In this document: piece by piece, positions 9,745 through 18,700 of the stretch | How the letters are laid out: each line of letters begins with the position of its first letter | How positions within the stretch are numbered: the first letter of the stretch is position 1 | DNA from: Anaerolineales bacterium | GTDB taxonomy: Bacteria > Chloroflexota > Anaerolineae > Anaerolineales > E44-bin32 | DNA length: 41,399 nt | Direction: 5' to 3' | Assembly: GCA_004376465.1 (NCBI GenBank) | Contig: SOJU01000008.1 | Location: 1 to 41,399 of the forward strand | The notes under the pieces: model-generated | The model's database searches: none | What the model saw: only the letters and a program-made list of their open reading frames with translations | Told to the model about the DNA's origin: nothing | Program-made: the position numbers and the translations under genes

Positions 9745-9753
9745 AGTATAGCA
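9745..9753 (-). promoter_or_regulatory. Extended -10 promoter for the TPR-cdaA-cdaR-der operon
   Basis: The minus strand reads TGC-TATACT, an extended -10 element (TGN plus a 5/6 match to TATAAT). It would start transcription about 23 nt before the TPR gene's ATG at 9715. No good -35 box is seen at the usual distance, which fits an extended -10 promoter. Confidence 0.45.
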
Positions 9754-9844
9754 CAAGTTGAAAGCGGTCGCCGTTCAGGTTGTCAGGCATAAACAGCCTG
9801 CTAGAAAGTTTGAAATTTCAGATGATGTGGAAGCAGCCCTGCGC

Positions 9845-12625
9845 TCATAGCGACTGCATGTCTGCCCAATTCGACCCCGCTTTTGCATCCGTCTCTAATG
9901 GCACGACAAGACGATAAGCATTCTGCATGACATCCTGAACGGTGGCGGTGGTTTGCTCTATCTCACCTTCAGGACATTCAAGCACAAGCTCATCATGCAC
10001 CTGCAGCAGCATGCGGGCTGAGAGGCCGGCGCTCACCAACCGTTCGGGCAGGTTGAGCATCGCCAGTTTGATGATGTCAGCGGCCGTACCCTGGATGGGT
10101 GCGTTTATAGCTTCACGGTTCGCCCGGCCGCGGTCCATCTCAGAGACGGAGGCACCGCTCACCAATTGTGGGAAGTACCGTCGCCGGCCTAGAAGGGTGG
10201 AGACATAGCCCTTCTCGATGACCTCTTCTCGAATGCTGTCCAAGTAGCTTTTTACTCCCGGGAAGCGTTCAAAGTATGCACTAACGAAGTTTTCAGCTTC
10301 AGCCAGGGTGAGATCTGTGGTTCGTGTTAATCCAAAGGGGCTCATACCGTAGATCAAACCGAAATTGACAGCTTTGGCGTGGCGACGCATGGCAGGGGTC
10401 ACATCCTCGATGCTGGCCCCATAAATCGCCGCCGCCGTCGTTGCGTGGATATCCTGATCATCTTGGAATGCTTCGATCATCGCCTCGTCCTCTGCGATGT
10501 GAGCGACGATGCGCAATTCAATCTGTGAGTAGTCCACACTAAGTAGTAACTGACCGTCAGCGGGGATGAATGCGCGGCGAATCTCCCGGCCGAGATCTGT
10601 CCGGATTGGGATATTCTGTAGATTGGGGCTGGACGATGCCAGGCGGCCCGTCACGGATCCGGTTTGGTTGTAGGATGTATGCACCCGGTTTGTCTCCGGA
10701 TTCACCTGTTGGGGGAAAGAATCCGCATACGTCGACTTGAGTTTAGCGATTTCGCGCTGCTTAAGGATTAATTCAATGATGGGGTGAGCTTCTCTCAGTT
10801 CATTCAGCACCGCAGCCGCTGTGGAATAATGCCCGGAAGAAGTGCGGCGGGTGCGGCCAGGAGGTTCTAAACCTAGCTCTTCGAATAACACAGTCGAGAG
10901 CTGCTGCGTTGAGTTGATGTTGAAACTATGACCGACAATTTCATAGATCTGCTGTTCGAGGGTCTCTAGTTTGGCCGCCATTTTTTTTGAGAGGTCAGCC
11001 AGGAAATCGGTGTCCAGCGAGATCCCGGCTAGTTCCATGTCGGCAAGGATGGGGATGAAAGGCATCTCCACCTCTTCGAAGACCGACATCTGGCTCTTCT
11101 CTTCTAATTCACCTTTCAACTCAGGCTTCAGGCGGAGGCAAATCTCAGCATCGGCGATAGCGTATGGGGCAACTTCCGAAATGGGAACATCCGCCATCGA
11201 TTTCTGCCCACGACCGCTGCCGATCAGTTCTTTAATCTCCATCATCTGGGTGCCTAAACGAACCCAGGCTAAATTTTTCAAACCCAGATTGCGAGAGGAT
11301 GGATCGCAAAGCCACTCGGCGATCATCGTGTCGAACGACAAAGGTTCAACGATCAATCCGTTCCGGGCAAGAATGGTGAAATCATATTTAAGGTTGTGTC
11401 CTATCTTTGGAATCTTGGTATCCGTGAAAGACTCGCCCAGCGCCTGGATCACGTCTTCAAGATTAAGCTGCGGACCGCCGGCGTACAGCGGATTGTGTCC
11501 AACGGGCAGGTAATAGCCTTCTTCCGGTTTCAACGCCAGGGATATGCCCACAAGGTCTGCGGTTATGGAGTCAGTGCTTGTGGTTTCGGTGTCGAAGGCG
11601 ATCTGCTTGGCAGTTCGCAGCTCAGCCTTTAAACGGGTGAGGGCCTCAAGTGAATCAACCACAGTGGTCTGGATAAGGCTATCTACCGGTGTGATTGTAT
11701 TAGAGGTGAACATGTTGAGTTGTCCAGCCTCGACGGGCTCCGTCCCCCCGGGGATTCTGTCTACGAGAGTGCGGAACTCCAATTCACGGAAGAGTTTCAA
11801 TACCCCATCACGGTTGTATCCAGTAGCACGGCAAGCATCCAGGTTGAATTCAATCGGGACGTCGGTGACGATCTCACCCAACTTGCGGCTGAGATAAGCA
11901 ATCTCCCGGTTCTCTTCCAGTTTCGACTGAAAACGCTTCGGTATGTCTTCGAGATGTTCGTAGATTCCATCCAGGTCGTCGTATTCTTGCAGGAGTTTGA
12001 CAGATGTTTTCTCGCCGATTCCGCGCACCCCGGGGATGTTGTCGCTTGAATCTCCCACCATGGCTTTATGATCCACTAGCTGGGATGGTTCCAGGTTATA
12101 ACGGTCTCTCACTTCCTTGGGCCCGTAATCCAAAGCCTCGGACAGTTTTTTTCCGGCTAAGCGTATGAAGACATTATCGTCAACGAGTTGGAGGAGATCA
12201 CGATCGCCGGTGAGGATGATGACCTCTACTCCCTCGTTGGATGCCAGGCGAGCGACTGTGCCGAGTACGTCATCCGCTTCGAATCCATCGGCCTCAAGAA
12301 TCGGGATCCCGAAGGTTTTCACCACTTCACGAATGCGGTCGATCTGCAGGCGCAGATCGTCGGGCATTTTTTCGCGAGTTGCTTTGTACTCCGGGTACAG
12401 GTCGTCTCGAAATGTCTTGCCAGTATCGAAAGAAACCGCGAGATATTCTGGTGTTTCAGTCTCAAGCAAGCGGAGCATAACGGACGTGAAGCCATACGTC
12501 CCAGCAGTGGGTTCGCCTGATTTTGTGATCCAGAGTGACCCTCCGCCCACGCCTGTCAGCGCGAAGTAGGTTCGATAGGCAAGCGCGTGGCCGTCTATAA
12601 GAAAGAGGCGTGGCTTAGAGGGCAT
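9845..12625 (-). CDS. polA: DNA polymerase I with intact proofreading exonuclease
   Basis: The 926-aa enzyme fills repair and Okazaki gaps. The 5'-3' exonuclease occupies about 1-290 (FLIDGHALAYRTYFAL, EADGFEADDVLGT, GDSSDNIPGVRGIGEKT). A 3'-5' exonuclease domain at about 320-510 keeps all DEDDy residues: Asp345 and Glu347 in FDTETTS, Asp415 in HNLKYDF, and Tyr488/Asp492 in YAIADAEI. This differs from many thermophile Pol I enzymes, which lost proofreading. The polymerase domain shows motif A SVDYSQIELRI (around 696-706), the O helix RRHAKAVNFGLIYG (747-760) and motif C VHDEL (876-880). It appears to be a single-gene unit, with 129 bp after it and 147 bp before it. Confidence 0.98.
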   Translation of the reverse strand: MPSKPRLFLIDGHALAYRTYFALTGVGGGSLWITKSGEPTAGTYGFTSVMLRLLETETPEYLAVSFDTGKTFRDDLYPEYKATREKMPDDLRLQIDRIREVVKTFGIPILEADGFEADDVLGTVARLASNEGVEVIILTGDRDLLQLVDDNVFIRLAGKKLSEALDYGPKEVRDRYNLEPSQLVDHKAMVGDSSDNIPGVRGIGEKTSVKLLQEYDDLDGIYEHLEDIPKRFQSKLEENREIAYLSRKLGEIVTDVPIEFNLDACRATGYNRDGVLKLFRELEFRTLVDRIPGGTEPVEAGQLNMFTSNTITPVDSLIQTTVVDSLEALTRLKAELRTAKQIAFDTETTSTDSITADLVGISLALKPEEGYYLPVGHNPLYAGGPQLNLEDVIQALGESFTDTKIPKIGHNLKYDFTILARNGLIVEPLSFDTMIAEWLCDPSSRNLGLKNLAWVRLGTQMMEIKELIGSGRGQKSMADVPISEVAPYAIADAEICLRLKPELKGELEEKSQMSVFEEVEMPFIPILADMELAGISLDTDFLADLSKKMAAKLETLEQQIYEIVGHSFNINSTQQLSTVLFEELGLEPPGRTRRTSSGHYSTAAAVLNELREAHPIIELILKQREIAKLKSTYADSFPQQVNPETNRVHTSYNQTGSVTGRLASSSPNLQNIPIRTDLGREIRRAFIPADGQLLLSVDYSQIELRIVAHIAEDEAMIEAFQDDQDIHATTAAAIYGASIEDVTPAMRRHAKAVNFGLIYGMSPFGLTRTTDLTLAEAENFVSAYFERFPGVKSYLDSIREEVIEKGYVSTLLGRRRYFPQLVSGASVSEMDRGRANREAINAPIQGTAADIIKLAMLNLPERLVSAGLSARMLLQVHDELVLECPEGEIEQTTATVQDVMQNAYRLVVPLETDAKAGSNWADMQSL

Positions 12626-12662
12626 AGGGTCTCCGGAAAAGGCTTATTTTAATGATTGTAGC

Positions 12663-12693
12663 ATTATATATCTGCTGCAATAGTTCTATTCAA
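12663..12693 (-). promoter_or_regulatory. Possible polA promoter
   Basis: On the minus strand there is a perfect TATAAT at 12668-12663 and a TTGAAT at 12693-12688, with a 19-bp spacer, slightly long. It lies about 38 bp upstream of the polA ATG. A second TACAAT occurs nearer the gene at 12660-12655. The -10 elements are good; the -35 assignment is weak. Confidence 0.35.
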
Positions 12694-12718
12694 GTAAGTA
12701 CCAGCTGGCGCAATAGAT

Positions 12719-12743
12719 AACGCCTGGTGTTGAGCCAGGCGTT
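12719..12743 (-). terminator. Stem-loop downstream of the NBR1-Ig lipoprotein gene
   Basis: A perfect 9-bp stem, AACGCCTGG (12719-12727) with CCAGGCGTT (12735-12743), closes a 7-nt loop. It sits 30 bp after the minus-strand stop at 12773. The bases following on the minus strand are only moderately T-rich (ATCTATTG), so it is a plausible but not ideal intrinsic terminator. Confidence 0.6.
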
Positions 12744-12772
12744 AACGTTATGGGTTCTCGGGCTAGACTGTT

Positions 12773-13885
12773 TCACCGTCGAATATGCGGGAAAAGCCAG
12801 AACGCCGCATCATCATCGGGTGAACCATTGGCTGTTACTGCTAGAACGAACTCGACTGATTTTCCGGCCAAGAAACTTAAGTCGACGTCAAGAAATCGAA
12901 TACTATTATTGTAGGTCTCTGTCCATGAATCGATGTTTTGCAGTGGACCGCCGTCTGCTCGATAATTCAGTTGAAATTTCACGTTACAGTTGGGGCTGTT
13001 GTGGAGACAACCGATGATTGTCTTGAATCGGTCTCCTGCCTGGACGTTGAATGCCGGGAATTTGCCCGTAATCACGCCAGTGTTGGCCCATTGGGGAAAA
13101 GTGAGTAATGCGGGCTCATTTTCAGTAGTGCCATCTTCCAGTTTTGGCTCGTCAATTTTTACGACGAAACCGTCGTTCGATAATGAACCTGGACATGGGA
13201 GCACACCTGCAGCGCTGCGCCACTCGGCCGAGCAGTAATTGGCGATGAAGTCATATACAATCGTATCGCCAACGCCCGGTGTTTTAATCTCAACATAGAA
13301 GGCGACGTCCCCAGAACCGCCGACGCCAAACAGCACACCGCCATCTGAACGGAGCTTCCAGTTGCCCTTGAACGTCCCACTTTCATTTGGAGCCGTGAGG
13401 TCCACCGAGATATCAACTGTCTGATTGGGAGCAACACTGCCGACAAGCGACTTCGAAGCAGGACCGCCCATGGAATCACCGGAATCGAAGACAAGTGAAT
13501 AACTGGAATTCCATGTGCAAGACCCGGTATTGCGCAAGCGCCAGGTCTTTGTGAATGCCTCACCCTGAGCGAGTTCGGTCCCGTCTGGGATGGTTACATC
13601 GGATACAAAGGCGGCGCGGTTACAGGGTACTTCGGTCGTTGTGGGAATAGGCGTATTCGTGTTCGTTGGCGATGCCGAAAGTTCGGTCGCTGTCGCCGGA
13701 GGAGGCGTTAGGGCGATGGTTGGCGGCGGTTCCTGCGTTTCACCAGCAGAATCCGTCAGCCGGGCCTCCACAGTTTGGGCGGCATACGTGGGGAGCGGAT
13801 CCGGAGTGGAAGCTACCCCGGGAAGATTGCAGGCGATCGCACCGAGGATTAATACTGCGGAAAAGAGTAAAGGGCGTTTCATCAA
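12773..13885 (-). CDS. Lipoprotein with NBR1-type Ig-like domain
   Basis: The 370-aa product begins with a lipoprotein signal (KRPLLFSAVLILGAIAC) with the likely lipidated Cys19. A Pro/Thr-rich linker follows at about 25-85. Residues 87-205 match the bacterial NBR1/Next-to-BRCA1 central Ig-like domain, with diagnostic strings such as DGTELAQGEAFTKTWRLRN, TGSCTWNSSYSLVF and VDISVDLTAPNESGTFKGNW. The last 150 residues form a beta-rich, probably jelly-roll-like module with paired cysteines (IGCLHNSPNCNVKF). Proteins of this build are common in Anaerolineae, usually of unknown extracellular function, perhaps ligand or glycan binding. It is transcribed alone, with a hairpin just after its stop. 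Confidence 0.85.
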   Translation of the reverse strand: MMKRPLLFSAVLILGAIACNLPGVASTPDPLPTYAAQTVEARLTDSAGETQEPPPTIALTPPPATATELSASPTNTNTPIPTTTEVPCNRAAFVSDVTIPDGTELAQGEAFTKTWRLRNTGSCTWNSSYSLVFDSGDSMGGPASKSLVGSVAPNQTVDISVDLTAPNESGTFKGNWKLRSDGGVLFGVGGSGDVAFYVEIKTPGVGDTIVYDFIANYCSAEWRSAAGVLPCPGSLSNDGFVVKIDEPKLEDGTTENEPALLTFPQWANTGVITGKFPAFNVQAGDRFKTIIGCLHNSPNCNVKFQLNYRADGGPLQNIDSWTETYNNSIRFLDVDLSFLAGKSVEFVLAVTANGSPDDDAAFWLFPHIRR

Positions 13886-14081
13886 ATACCTTCCTTACGA
13901 ATCGATCATTCGAATGAAATGAGCTTTCATCGCATATTCCACTTTCTACCCAGCATGCTACAGCGCACTCGCTTTCGGGTCAAGTGGGATCAATCGGCAC
14001 GAAGTGCGATCGATCCGCTGCAGAGCGAGTGTATACAACTTAATGGCAAAAGAAACAGGGCAGGCAAAGTTTTGGATTGTC

Positions 14082-15404
14082 TCAGCCGTCCAACACTGGC
14101 GCGCCGATCATGCTCCACGGACCAGCCCACTCGATCTTCACCTTGACGAGTTCACCGAGGAGATCCGCTTCGGATTCAAAGAAGACCAGCTTGTTTGTGC
14201 GCGTCCTCCCTTTCCAGCGGGCATCACGTTTCTCCTCGACAAGTACCTCCTCCGTGTTTCCAATGAAGTGGGCGTTTATCCGATCTGCGATCTCCGCCTG
14301 CAAACCCTCTAGCGCCCGAAATCGGCGCATTTTTTCTTCCGCAGAGATGTCGTCTTGCATACGCCGTGAGGAAACCGTCTGCGGTCGGGGGGAGTATCGA
14401 GCCAGATGAGCAACGTCTAGTGCGAGCTCTTCTAAAAGATCGTATGATCTCTGGAATTGTGATTCTGTCTCACCCGGGAATCCAACGATGATGTCTGTGG
14501 CGATTGAAACTCCGGGGATGGTCTCCCGGATTTTATGGATGAGGCGACGGTAATCGTCGGAGGTGTAACCGCGGTGCATGCGGTCGAGAATTTCGTCGTC
14601 GCCAGATTGAATCGGGACCTCAATGTGTTCGCAGACCTTGGGAAACGAGGCTACAGCTTTAATCAGCTCGTCATTCATCCAATTAGGGTGAGAGGTGAGG
14701 AAGCGTATTCGTTTTAACCCATTGATCTCGTGGAGCGCAGAAAACAGATCGACAAGGTCGGGGCTGCCTTCGATGTCCATGCCGTAGCGGTCGACGATCT
14801 GACCGAGCAGGGTCACTTCGCGCACCCCTTGTGAGACGAGGGATTCAACTTCTATTGCGATCTCGTTGATCGGGCGACTCCGTTCAACGCCTCGTCGGAA
14901 GGGGATGACGCAGTAAGTGCAAGCGTGCGAACAACCATAGACGACAGGTACATAGGCGGAAATTAATCTCCCCTGTTCTCTCTGCGGGAGGAGAAGTTCA
15001 TCATCCATTATTTCATATCGGCTCTGCGTCTTGGCTTCAACCGTTTCCTTGCCCTCAAGGTTGAGCAGGTGATCTATCAAGGGAATAGGGTCGGAGGGCG
15101 GGGAGAAGACATCCACGAAGGGGTATCTCTCACGCATTTGTTGATGACCCATTACACCAACCATGCAACCCATAAGATTGATAACGAGGTTGGGACGGTT
15201 CTCCTTCAGGGGGCGCAAGGAGGTAAGCCTGCCGTGGGCTTTGTCCTCAGCGCTTTGCCGCACAACGCAAGTGTTCAACATAATTACGTCGGCTTGATCC
15301 GCTTTTGACGTTGGCTGATAACCGAGTCTCTCGAGGGCTGAAGCCACTCGCTGCGAATCAGCGACGTTCATCTGACAGCCAGAAGTCCAGATGTGATATT
15401 TCAT
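14082..15404 (-). CDS. miaB: tRNA-2-methylthio-N6-isopentenyladenosine37 synthase MiaB
   Basis: MiaB is a radical-SAM methylthiotransferase that modifies A37 of tRNAs reading UNN codons. From MKYHIWTSGCQMN the protein has 440 aa, the usual length. The N-terminal UPF0004 domain carries the auxiliary-cluster cysteines in TSGCQMN, LNTCVVRQSA and NLMGCMVG. The radical-SAM CxxxCxxC lies in GCSHACTYCVIPFRRG. A C-terminal TRAM domain (LVEEKRDARWKGRTRTNKL) ends the protein. An in-frame ATG at 15563 would add 53 residues with no family similarity and would overlap the divergent promoter region, so I place the start at 15404. No strong Shine-Dalgarno site precedes it. Confidence 0.95.
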   Translation of the reverse strand: MKYHIWTSGCQMNVADSQRVASALERLGYQPTSKADQADVIMLNTCVVRQSAEDKAHGRLTSLRPLKENRPNLVINLMGCMVGVMGHQQMRERYPFVDVFSPPSDPIPLIDHLLNLEGKETVEAKTQSRYEIMDDELLLPQREQGRLISAYVPVVYGCSHACTYCVIPFRRGVERSRPINEIAIEVESLVSQGVREVTLLGQIVDRYGMDIEGSPDLVDLFSALHEINGLKRIRFLTSHPNWMNDELIKAVASFPKVCEHIEVPIQSGDDEILDRMHRGYTSDDYRRLIHKIRETIPGVSIATDIIVGFPGETESQFQRSYDLLEELALDVAHLARYSPRPQTVSSRRMQDDISAEEKMRRFRALEGLQAEIADRINAHFIGNTEEVLVEEKRDARWKGRTRTNKLVFFESEADLLGELVKVKIEWAGPWSMIGAPVLDG

Positions 15405-15480
15405 GGCGAGGATTATAACGTGAGACAGTCCGAATTTGCGCGTATTGTTAGCTAAGCATGACCAGGAAAACTGACAGTTG

Positions 15481-15508
15481 TTGAGTTCGATTAGGGTTGG
15501 AGTATGAT
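15481..15508 (+). promoter_or_regulatory. Sigma-70 type promoter for the esterase-like lipoprotein
   Basis: TTGAGT at 15481-15486 and TATGAT at 15503-15508 are separated by 16 bp, matching the consensus at 4/6 and 5/6. Transcription would begin near 15515, about 80 nt before the chosen ATG. It lies in the gap between miaB and this divergently transcribed gene. Confidence 0.5.
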
Positions 15509-15595
15509 AGTAGCGTTTGGATGGTCCCTCCCGGCATCCATAGAATAGAAGGTTTTTGGGCAATGCGAGCTTCCCGATGGAACGGATTCAGATGG

Positions 15596-16510
15596 ATGAG
15601 CATGAGGCGATTGTCGATTTCGCTGCTTGTGCTGGTCCTGTGCATCCTCCCAACGAGCTGTCGCCCGTCTCCCGGGAAGATAAGTGATGGGGTTAACCCA
15701 AAAGCCACCGCCACGCGATCCACAGAACCGATTTTACCGACCGTAACTGCAGCTGGGCCACAGGCCAACCCGACGGCGCAAGGAGAATGCCAGGAGAAAG
15801 CTGGTGAAGTGCGTTCTTTGACTTATCCCGGGGCAGTTTTCCATGAAGACGTGCGGCTGACGGTTTACCTTCCACCATGCTATTCATCCTCAAATGAGCG
15901 ATACCCCAGCCTCTATCTCTTGCATGGTTACCCACAGGACGAACAACATTGGGAGATGCTGGGGGTGATCGATCTTGTCGAGGAAGGTATCCTCACCGAT
16001 AAATGGCCGCCAACCCTGCTGGTCTTGCCAAATCAACCAGAACCTCTATTTACAAAGACCGATGGCGGTCCTGGCTCTTATGAGCAGGAGATGATCGAAG
16101 GGTTAGTTCCGTTCATTGATGAGACTTTCAGGACACTTGCAGAACCGCAGTCCCGGGCAATTGCGGGGGTCTCGCGCGGGGGCGTATGGGCGCTCGAGAT
16201 AGGGCTTCGCAACCCGGATGTTTTCAACACGATCGCCGCTCTCAGCCCTTCGTTGCACGTCAACCACCCGCGGGGGCCCTATGATCCCTTTAAAATTGCG
16301 GGCGGGGACAACCCTTTGCCAGAGATGATTTTCATTAGTGGAGGCGCAGGCGAACCATTGTTCCTCACGAAGATCGAGTTGTTTGCGCAGCATTTGACAG
16401 AAGAAGGTATCAAGCGCACATTTCTGTTCACAGATGGCAACCATACCGATGAGTCTTGGAAGGGCATATTGCCTGAGGTAATCCAATTTGTCATGAAAAG
16501 CTGGAGTTAA
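15596..16510 (+). CDS. Secreted esterase-like alpha/beta hydrolase (lipoprotein)
   Basis: Starting at MSMRRLSISLL the product has 304 aa. It opens with a signal peptide ending in a lipobox-like LPTSC, so it is probably anchored outside the membrane, and continues through a Thr/Pro-rich linker. The body is an esterase-D/putative-esterase fold: YPSLYLLHGYPQDEQHW (oxyanion region), PPTLLVLPNQ, the nucleophile elbow GVSRG with Ser193, and a late His283 in TDGNHTDESW. The acidic triad member is probably in SGGAGEPLF. Upstream in-frame ATGs exist (15497, 15563), but only starts at 15596 or 15602 give a proper signal peptide. The substrate cannot be told; relatives cleave acyl or feruloyl esters or transfer mycolates. 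Confidence 0.82.
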   Translation: MSMRRLSISLLVLVLCILPTSCRPSPGKISDGVNPKATATRSTEPILPTVTAAGPQANPTAQGECQEKAGEVRSLTYPGAVFHEDVRLTVYLPPCYSSSNERYPSLYLLHGYPQDEQHWEMLGVIDLVEEGILTDKWPPTLLVLPNQPEPLFTKTDGGPGSYEQEMIEGLVPFIDETFRTLAEPQSRAIAGVSRGGVWALEIGLRNPDVFNTIAALSPSLHVNHPRGPYDPFKIAGGDNPLPEMIFISGGAGEPLFLTKIELFAQHLTEEGIKRTFLFTDGNHTDESWKGILPEVIQFVMKSWS

Positions 16511-16612
16511 GGGCTAAAAGGACATTTTAAACCCGGCACTTGGATTTCAGGTACAATGGGGGGCGCTAACCTTTTCAGTACCTCACCCTGCTAAAGGGGA
16601 GGAGAGTGAATC

Positions 16613-17308
16613 ATGACCGAGATTGATAGCGAAGCAGCAGACGTAATTGAATCCTATCGAAAGCGGAAAGAGCGATTGGTTCCACTGATCCTTGGTGGGT
16701 TGGCAATCGTCCTGCTTGTGGTTGGTATTTTCTTCGTTGTTCTCTGGTTCACGGGGGATTCTCCGCCAGCGTTACCTGGCTTCTTGGCCTCGAAGACGCC
16801 GACACCAACCGTGACTCAAACACCGCGCCCGCCAACTGCGACGCCGACTGTCACGCTCACATTAGCGCCGACACTCACACCGACCCCGTCTGGGCCGATT
16901 GTATACATCGTCGAACCCGGTGATACGCTAAGCTCGATCGCGGAGAAATTTGGCGTCGAGATAGTCTTGTTGATGGCGCTGAATAACATCACAGATCCTA
17001 ATCAACTTTTCGTCAATGTACAAATCACCATTCCCGAGTCGGGATCGCTGCTTCCGACAAAAACGCCCCTGCCCGAGGATCTATACCCAGGACAGAAAAT
17101 TGAATATCAGATTCAATCCGGGGATACGCTGGAAACCATCGCCGCGGAATTCAACAGCACAGCCTTGGCGATCGCTGAACTGAATGAAATTGAAGATCCA
17201 AATTCGATTGGCGTTGGGCAGATCATACTTGTGCCAGTGAATATTGCCACACCAACACCAACCTTCACTCCGGTGGTCGGGGAGGCGACGGCGACAACCG
17301 GATCCTAA
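16613..17308 (+). CDS. Membrane-anchored protein with two LysM domains
   Basis: The 231-aa protein has a charged cytoplasmic N-terminus, one membrane segment at about 22-46, and a Thr/Pro-rich spacer at about 57-95. Two LysM modules follow: IVYIVEPGDTLSSIAEKFGV (from 97) and IEYQIQSGDTLETIAAEF (from 163), each ending in an IxIP or ILVP strand. LysM binds N-acetylglucosamine polymers, so this is likely a cell-wall-binding surface protein. No catalytic domain is attached; it may localise or stabilise partners. GGGGAGGAG stands 8 bases before the ATG. A strong terminator hairpin follows the stop. Confidence 0.88.
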   Translation: MTEIDSEAADVIESYRKRKERLVPLILGGLAIVLLVVGIFFVVLWFTGDSPPALPGFLASKTPTPTVTQTPRPPTATPTVTLTLAPTLTPTPSGPIVYIVEPGDTLSSIAEKFGVEIVLLMALNNITDPNQLFVNVQITIPESGSLLPTKTPLPEDLYPGQKIEYQIQSGDTLETIAAEFNSTALAIAELNEIEDPNSIGVGQIILVPVNIATPTPTFTPVVGEATATTGS

Positions 17309-17335
17309 AACGAAATATCAAAAGAAATAGCGTAC

Positions 17336-17364
17336 CGCCCCCGGGAATAGTTACACCGGGGGCG
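17336..17364 (+). terminator. Intrinsic terminator after the LysM gene
   Basis: A GC-rich 9-bp stem, CGCCCCCGG (17336-17344) with CCGGGGGCG (17356-17364), closes an 11-nt loop 28 bp after the LysM stop and is followed by a T-containing stretch (TCTGTATTT). It lies between convergent genes and may also stop transcripts from queG. Confidence 0.75.
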
Positions 17365-17426
17365 TCTGTATTTCCAGCAACCTTCGTGTTATGCAACAGG
17401 GTTACCGACTATTTTGTCTTTTCGGC

Positions 17427-18569
17427 TTACGAAGTGGATAACGCTTTGTCGATTTCTCCTTGTACGATGGAATCTGTTTCATGATCAGCGGCGATCCGTA
17501 AGGAAGATTGTGCTTCGCGGCCTGGGATTTGACCAAGAGCCCAGGCGGCGTGAGCCCGGACGACAGGTTCAGGATCAGAGTGAAGAAGTTTCGCAAGGAA
17601 GGGAGTGGCTGACTCATCACGTGCGTTGCCGGCGACGATGATGGCGTTGCGAACCAATCCCTTCCGCCTTGGTCTCTCGAGCGGGCTCCCTTTAAGTGGT
17701 TTCCGCCATGCTTCTGGCTTAAGCAAGAGGAAATCGGCGAGGGTCGGTTGTTTCAGGAAGGGGCGCGGTTGAAATACCGGGTCTTCCGTTGGTTTTGCGA
17801 ATCGTTGATTCCAGGGGCACACCTGCTGGCAGATATCACAACCGAAGAGCCAGCTCCCGATTGCGCCGCGCAGGTCATGGTCGATGGATTGTTTTTCTTC
17901 GATCGTTAGATACGAGATGCAGCGTCGGGCATCCAGCGTTCGATCCGGAAGGATGCAGCTGGTTGGACACGCATCAATGCAGCGAGTACACGTCCCACAA
18001 CGATCGAAAGGAAAAATCGGATCGAGTCGGAGTGGAATATCGAGCAGCAGCTCCGCGAGCAGGAGATATGAGCCGAGTTGAGGGTGGATCAAACAGGTAT
18101 TCTTGCCTATCCAACCCAGGCCTGCTCTTTGGGCAAGCTCGCGTTCGAGCATAGGGCCAGTGTCTGTATAGACGCGGTGCTTAACCGGTTTGTCCAACCG
18201 AACCTCGATTATGTTGACAAGGCTCTCCAGGCGCTCCTTCAAGACGGTGTGGTAATCCTCTCCCAGGGCATAGGCAGAGATTTGAACAGGTGAAGTTGGG
18301 GTGCTGGTGGAGGAGTCCTGGGGGAGATACATCGTTCCACATACAAGGATAGATTGGCATTCAGTGAAGATGGTGCGTGGGTCGGCGCGTCGTTGGAGAG
18401 CTCGCTCGGATGAGAGGTAGCTCATGCTTCCGTGGTTGCCCTGATCAAGCCAACGCCGGTAGACATCGAAATGTGAAAGGGGATCGGGTGTTGTAATGCC
18501 GACAAGCGTGAAACCGAGGCGGCGTGCCTCTTCTTTAATAAACCGCGTCAGCTCGTCTCGTTTATCCAT
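17427..18569 (-). CDS. queG: Epoxyqueuosine reductase QueG
   Basis: QueG performs the last step of queuosine tRNA modification, reducing epoxyqueuosine with cobalamin and two 4Fe-4S clusters. The 380-aa protein has the N-terminal cobalamin-binding module (AQRAGLGWIGKNTCLIHP, with the catalytic-region YTDTGPMLERE), a ferredoxin part with CGTCTRCIDACPTSC and CDICQQVCPWN, and a C-terminal HEAT-like segment (LLHSDPEPVVRAHAAWALGQ). It faces the LysM gene convergently and shares the terminator region with it. No other queuosine genes lie in the window. Confidence 0.95.
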   Translation of the reverse strand: MDKRDELTRFIKEEARRLGFTLVGITTPDPLSHFDVYRRWLDQGNHGSMSYLSSERALQRRADPRTIFTECQSILVCGTMYLPQDSSTSTPTSPVQISAYALGEDYHTVLKERLESLVNIIEVRLDKPVKHRVYTDTGPMLERELAQRAGLGWIGKNTCLIHPQLGSYLLLAELLLDIPLRLDPIFPFDRCGTCTRCIDACPTSCILPDRTLDARRCISYLTIEEKQSIDHDLRGAIGSWLFGCDICQQVCPWNQRFAKPTEDPVFQPRPFLKQPTLADFLLLKPEAWRKPLKGSPLERPRRKGLVRNAIIVAGNARDESATPFLAKLLHSDPEPVVRAHAAWALGQIPGREAQSSLRIAADHETDSIVQGEIDKALSTS

Positions 18570-18654
18570 ACCGCTTATTCGTGGCTTCTCTGGATCCTTC
18601 GTCGCCTAAATTAAACCCCGATTCTATGTCTAGTTCCAAGGTGAGTTGAAAAAA

Positions 18655-18684
18655 GGAATACGACGGCGTTTGCTATCGTATTCC
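18655..18684 (-). terminator. Intrinsic terminator of the GltD-like gene
   Basis: Read on the minus strand, a perfect 9-bp stem (GGAATACGA with TCGTATTCC, 12-nt loop) is followed directly by six T residues, seen on the plus strand as the A-run at 18649-18654. It sits 17 bp after the stop of the GltD-like gene. This is a textbook rho-independent terminator. Confidence 0.85.
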
Positions 18685-18700
18685 CATAAGTTAATATTCG

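Noticed and set aside
9784-9800. CAGGC/GCCTG hairpin as polA terminator
   Set aside because: The stem is only 5 bp and no T-tract follows on the minus strand.
15405-15563. N-terminal extension of MiaB to an upstream ATG
   Set aside because: The extra 53 residues have no similarity to the family and would overlap the divergent promoter at 15481-15508; the family start MKYHIWTSGCQMN fits 15404.
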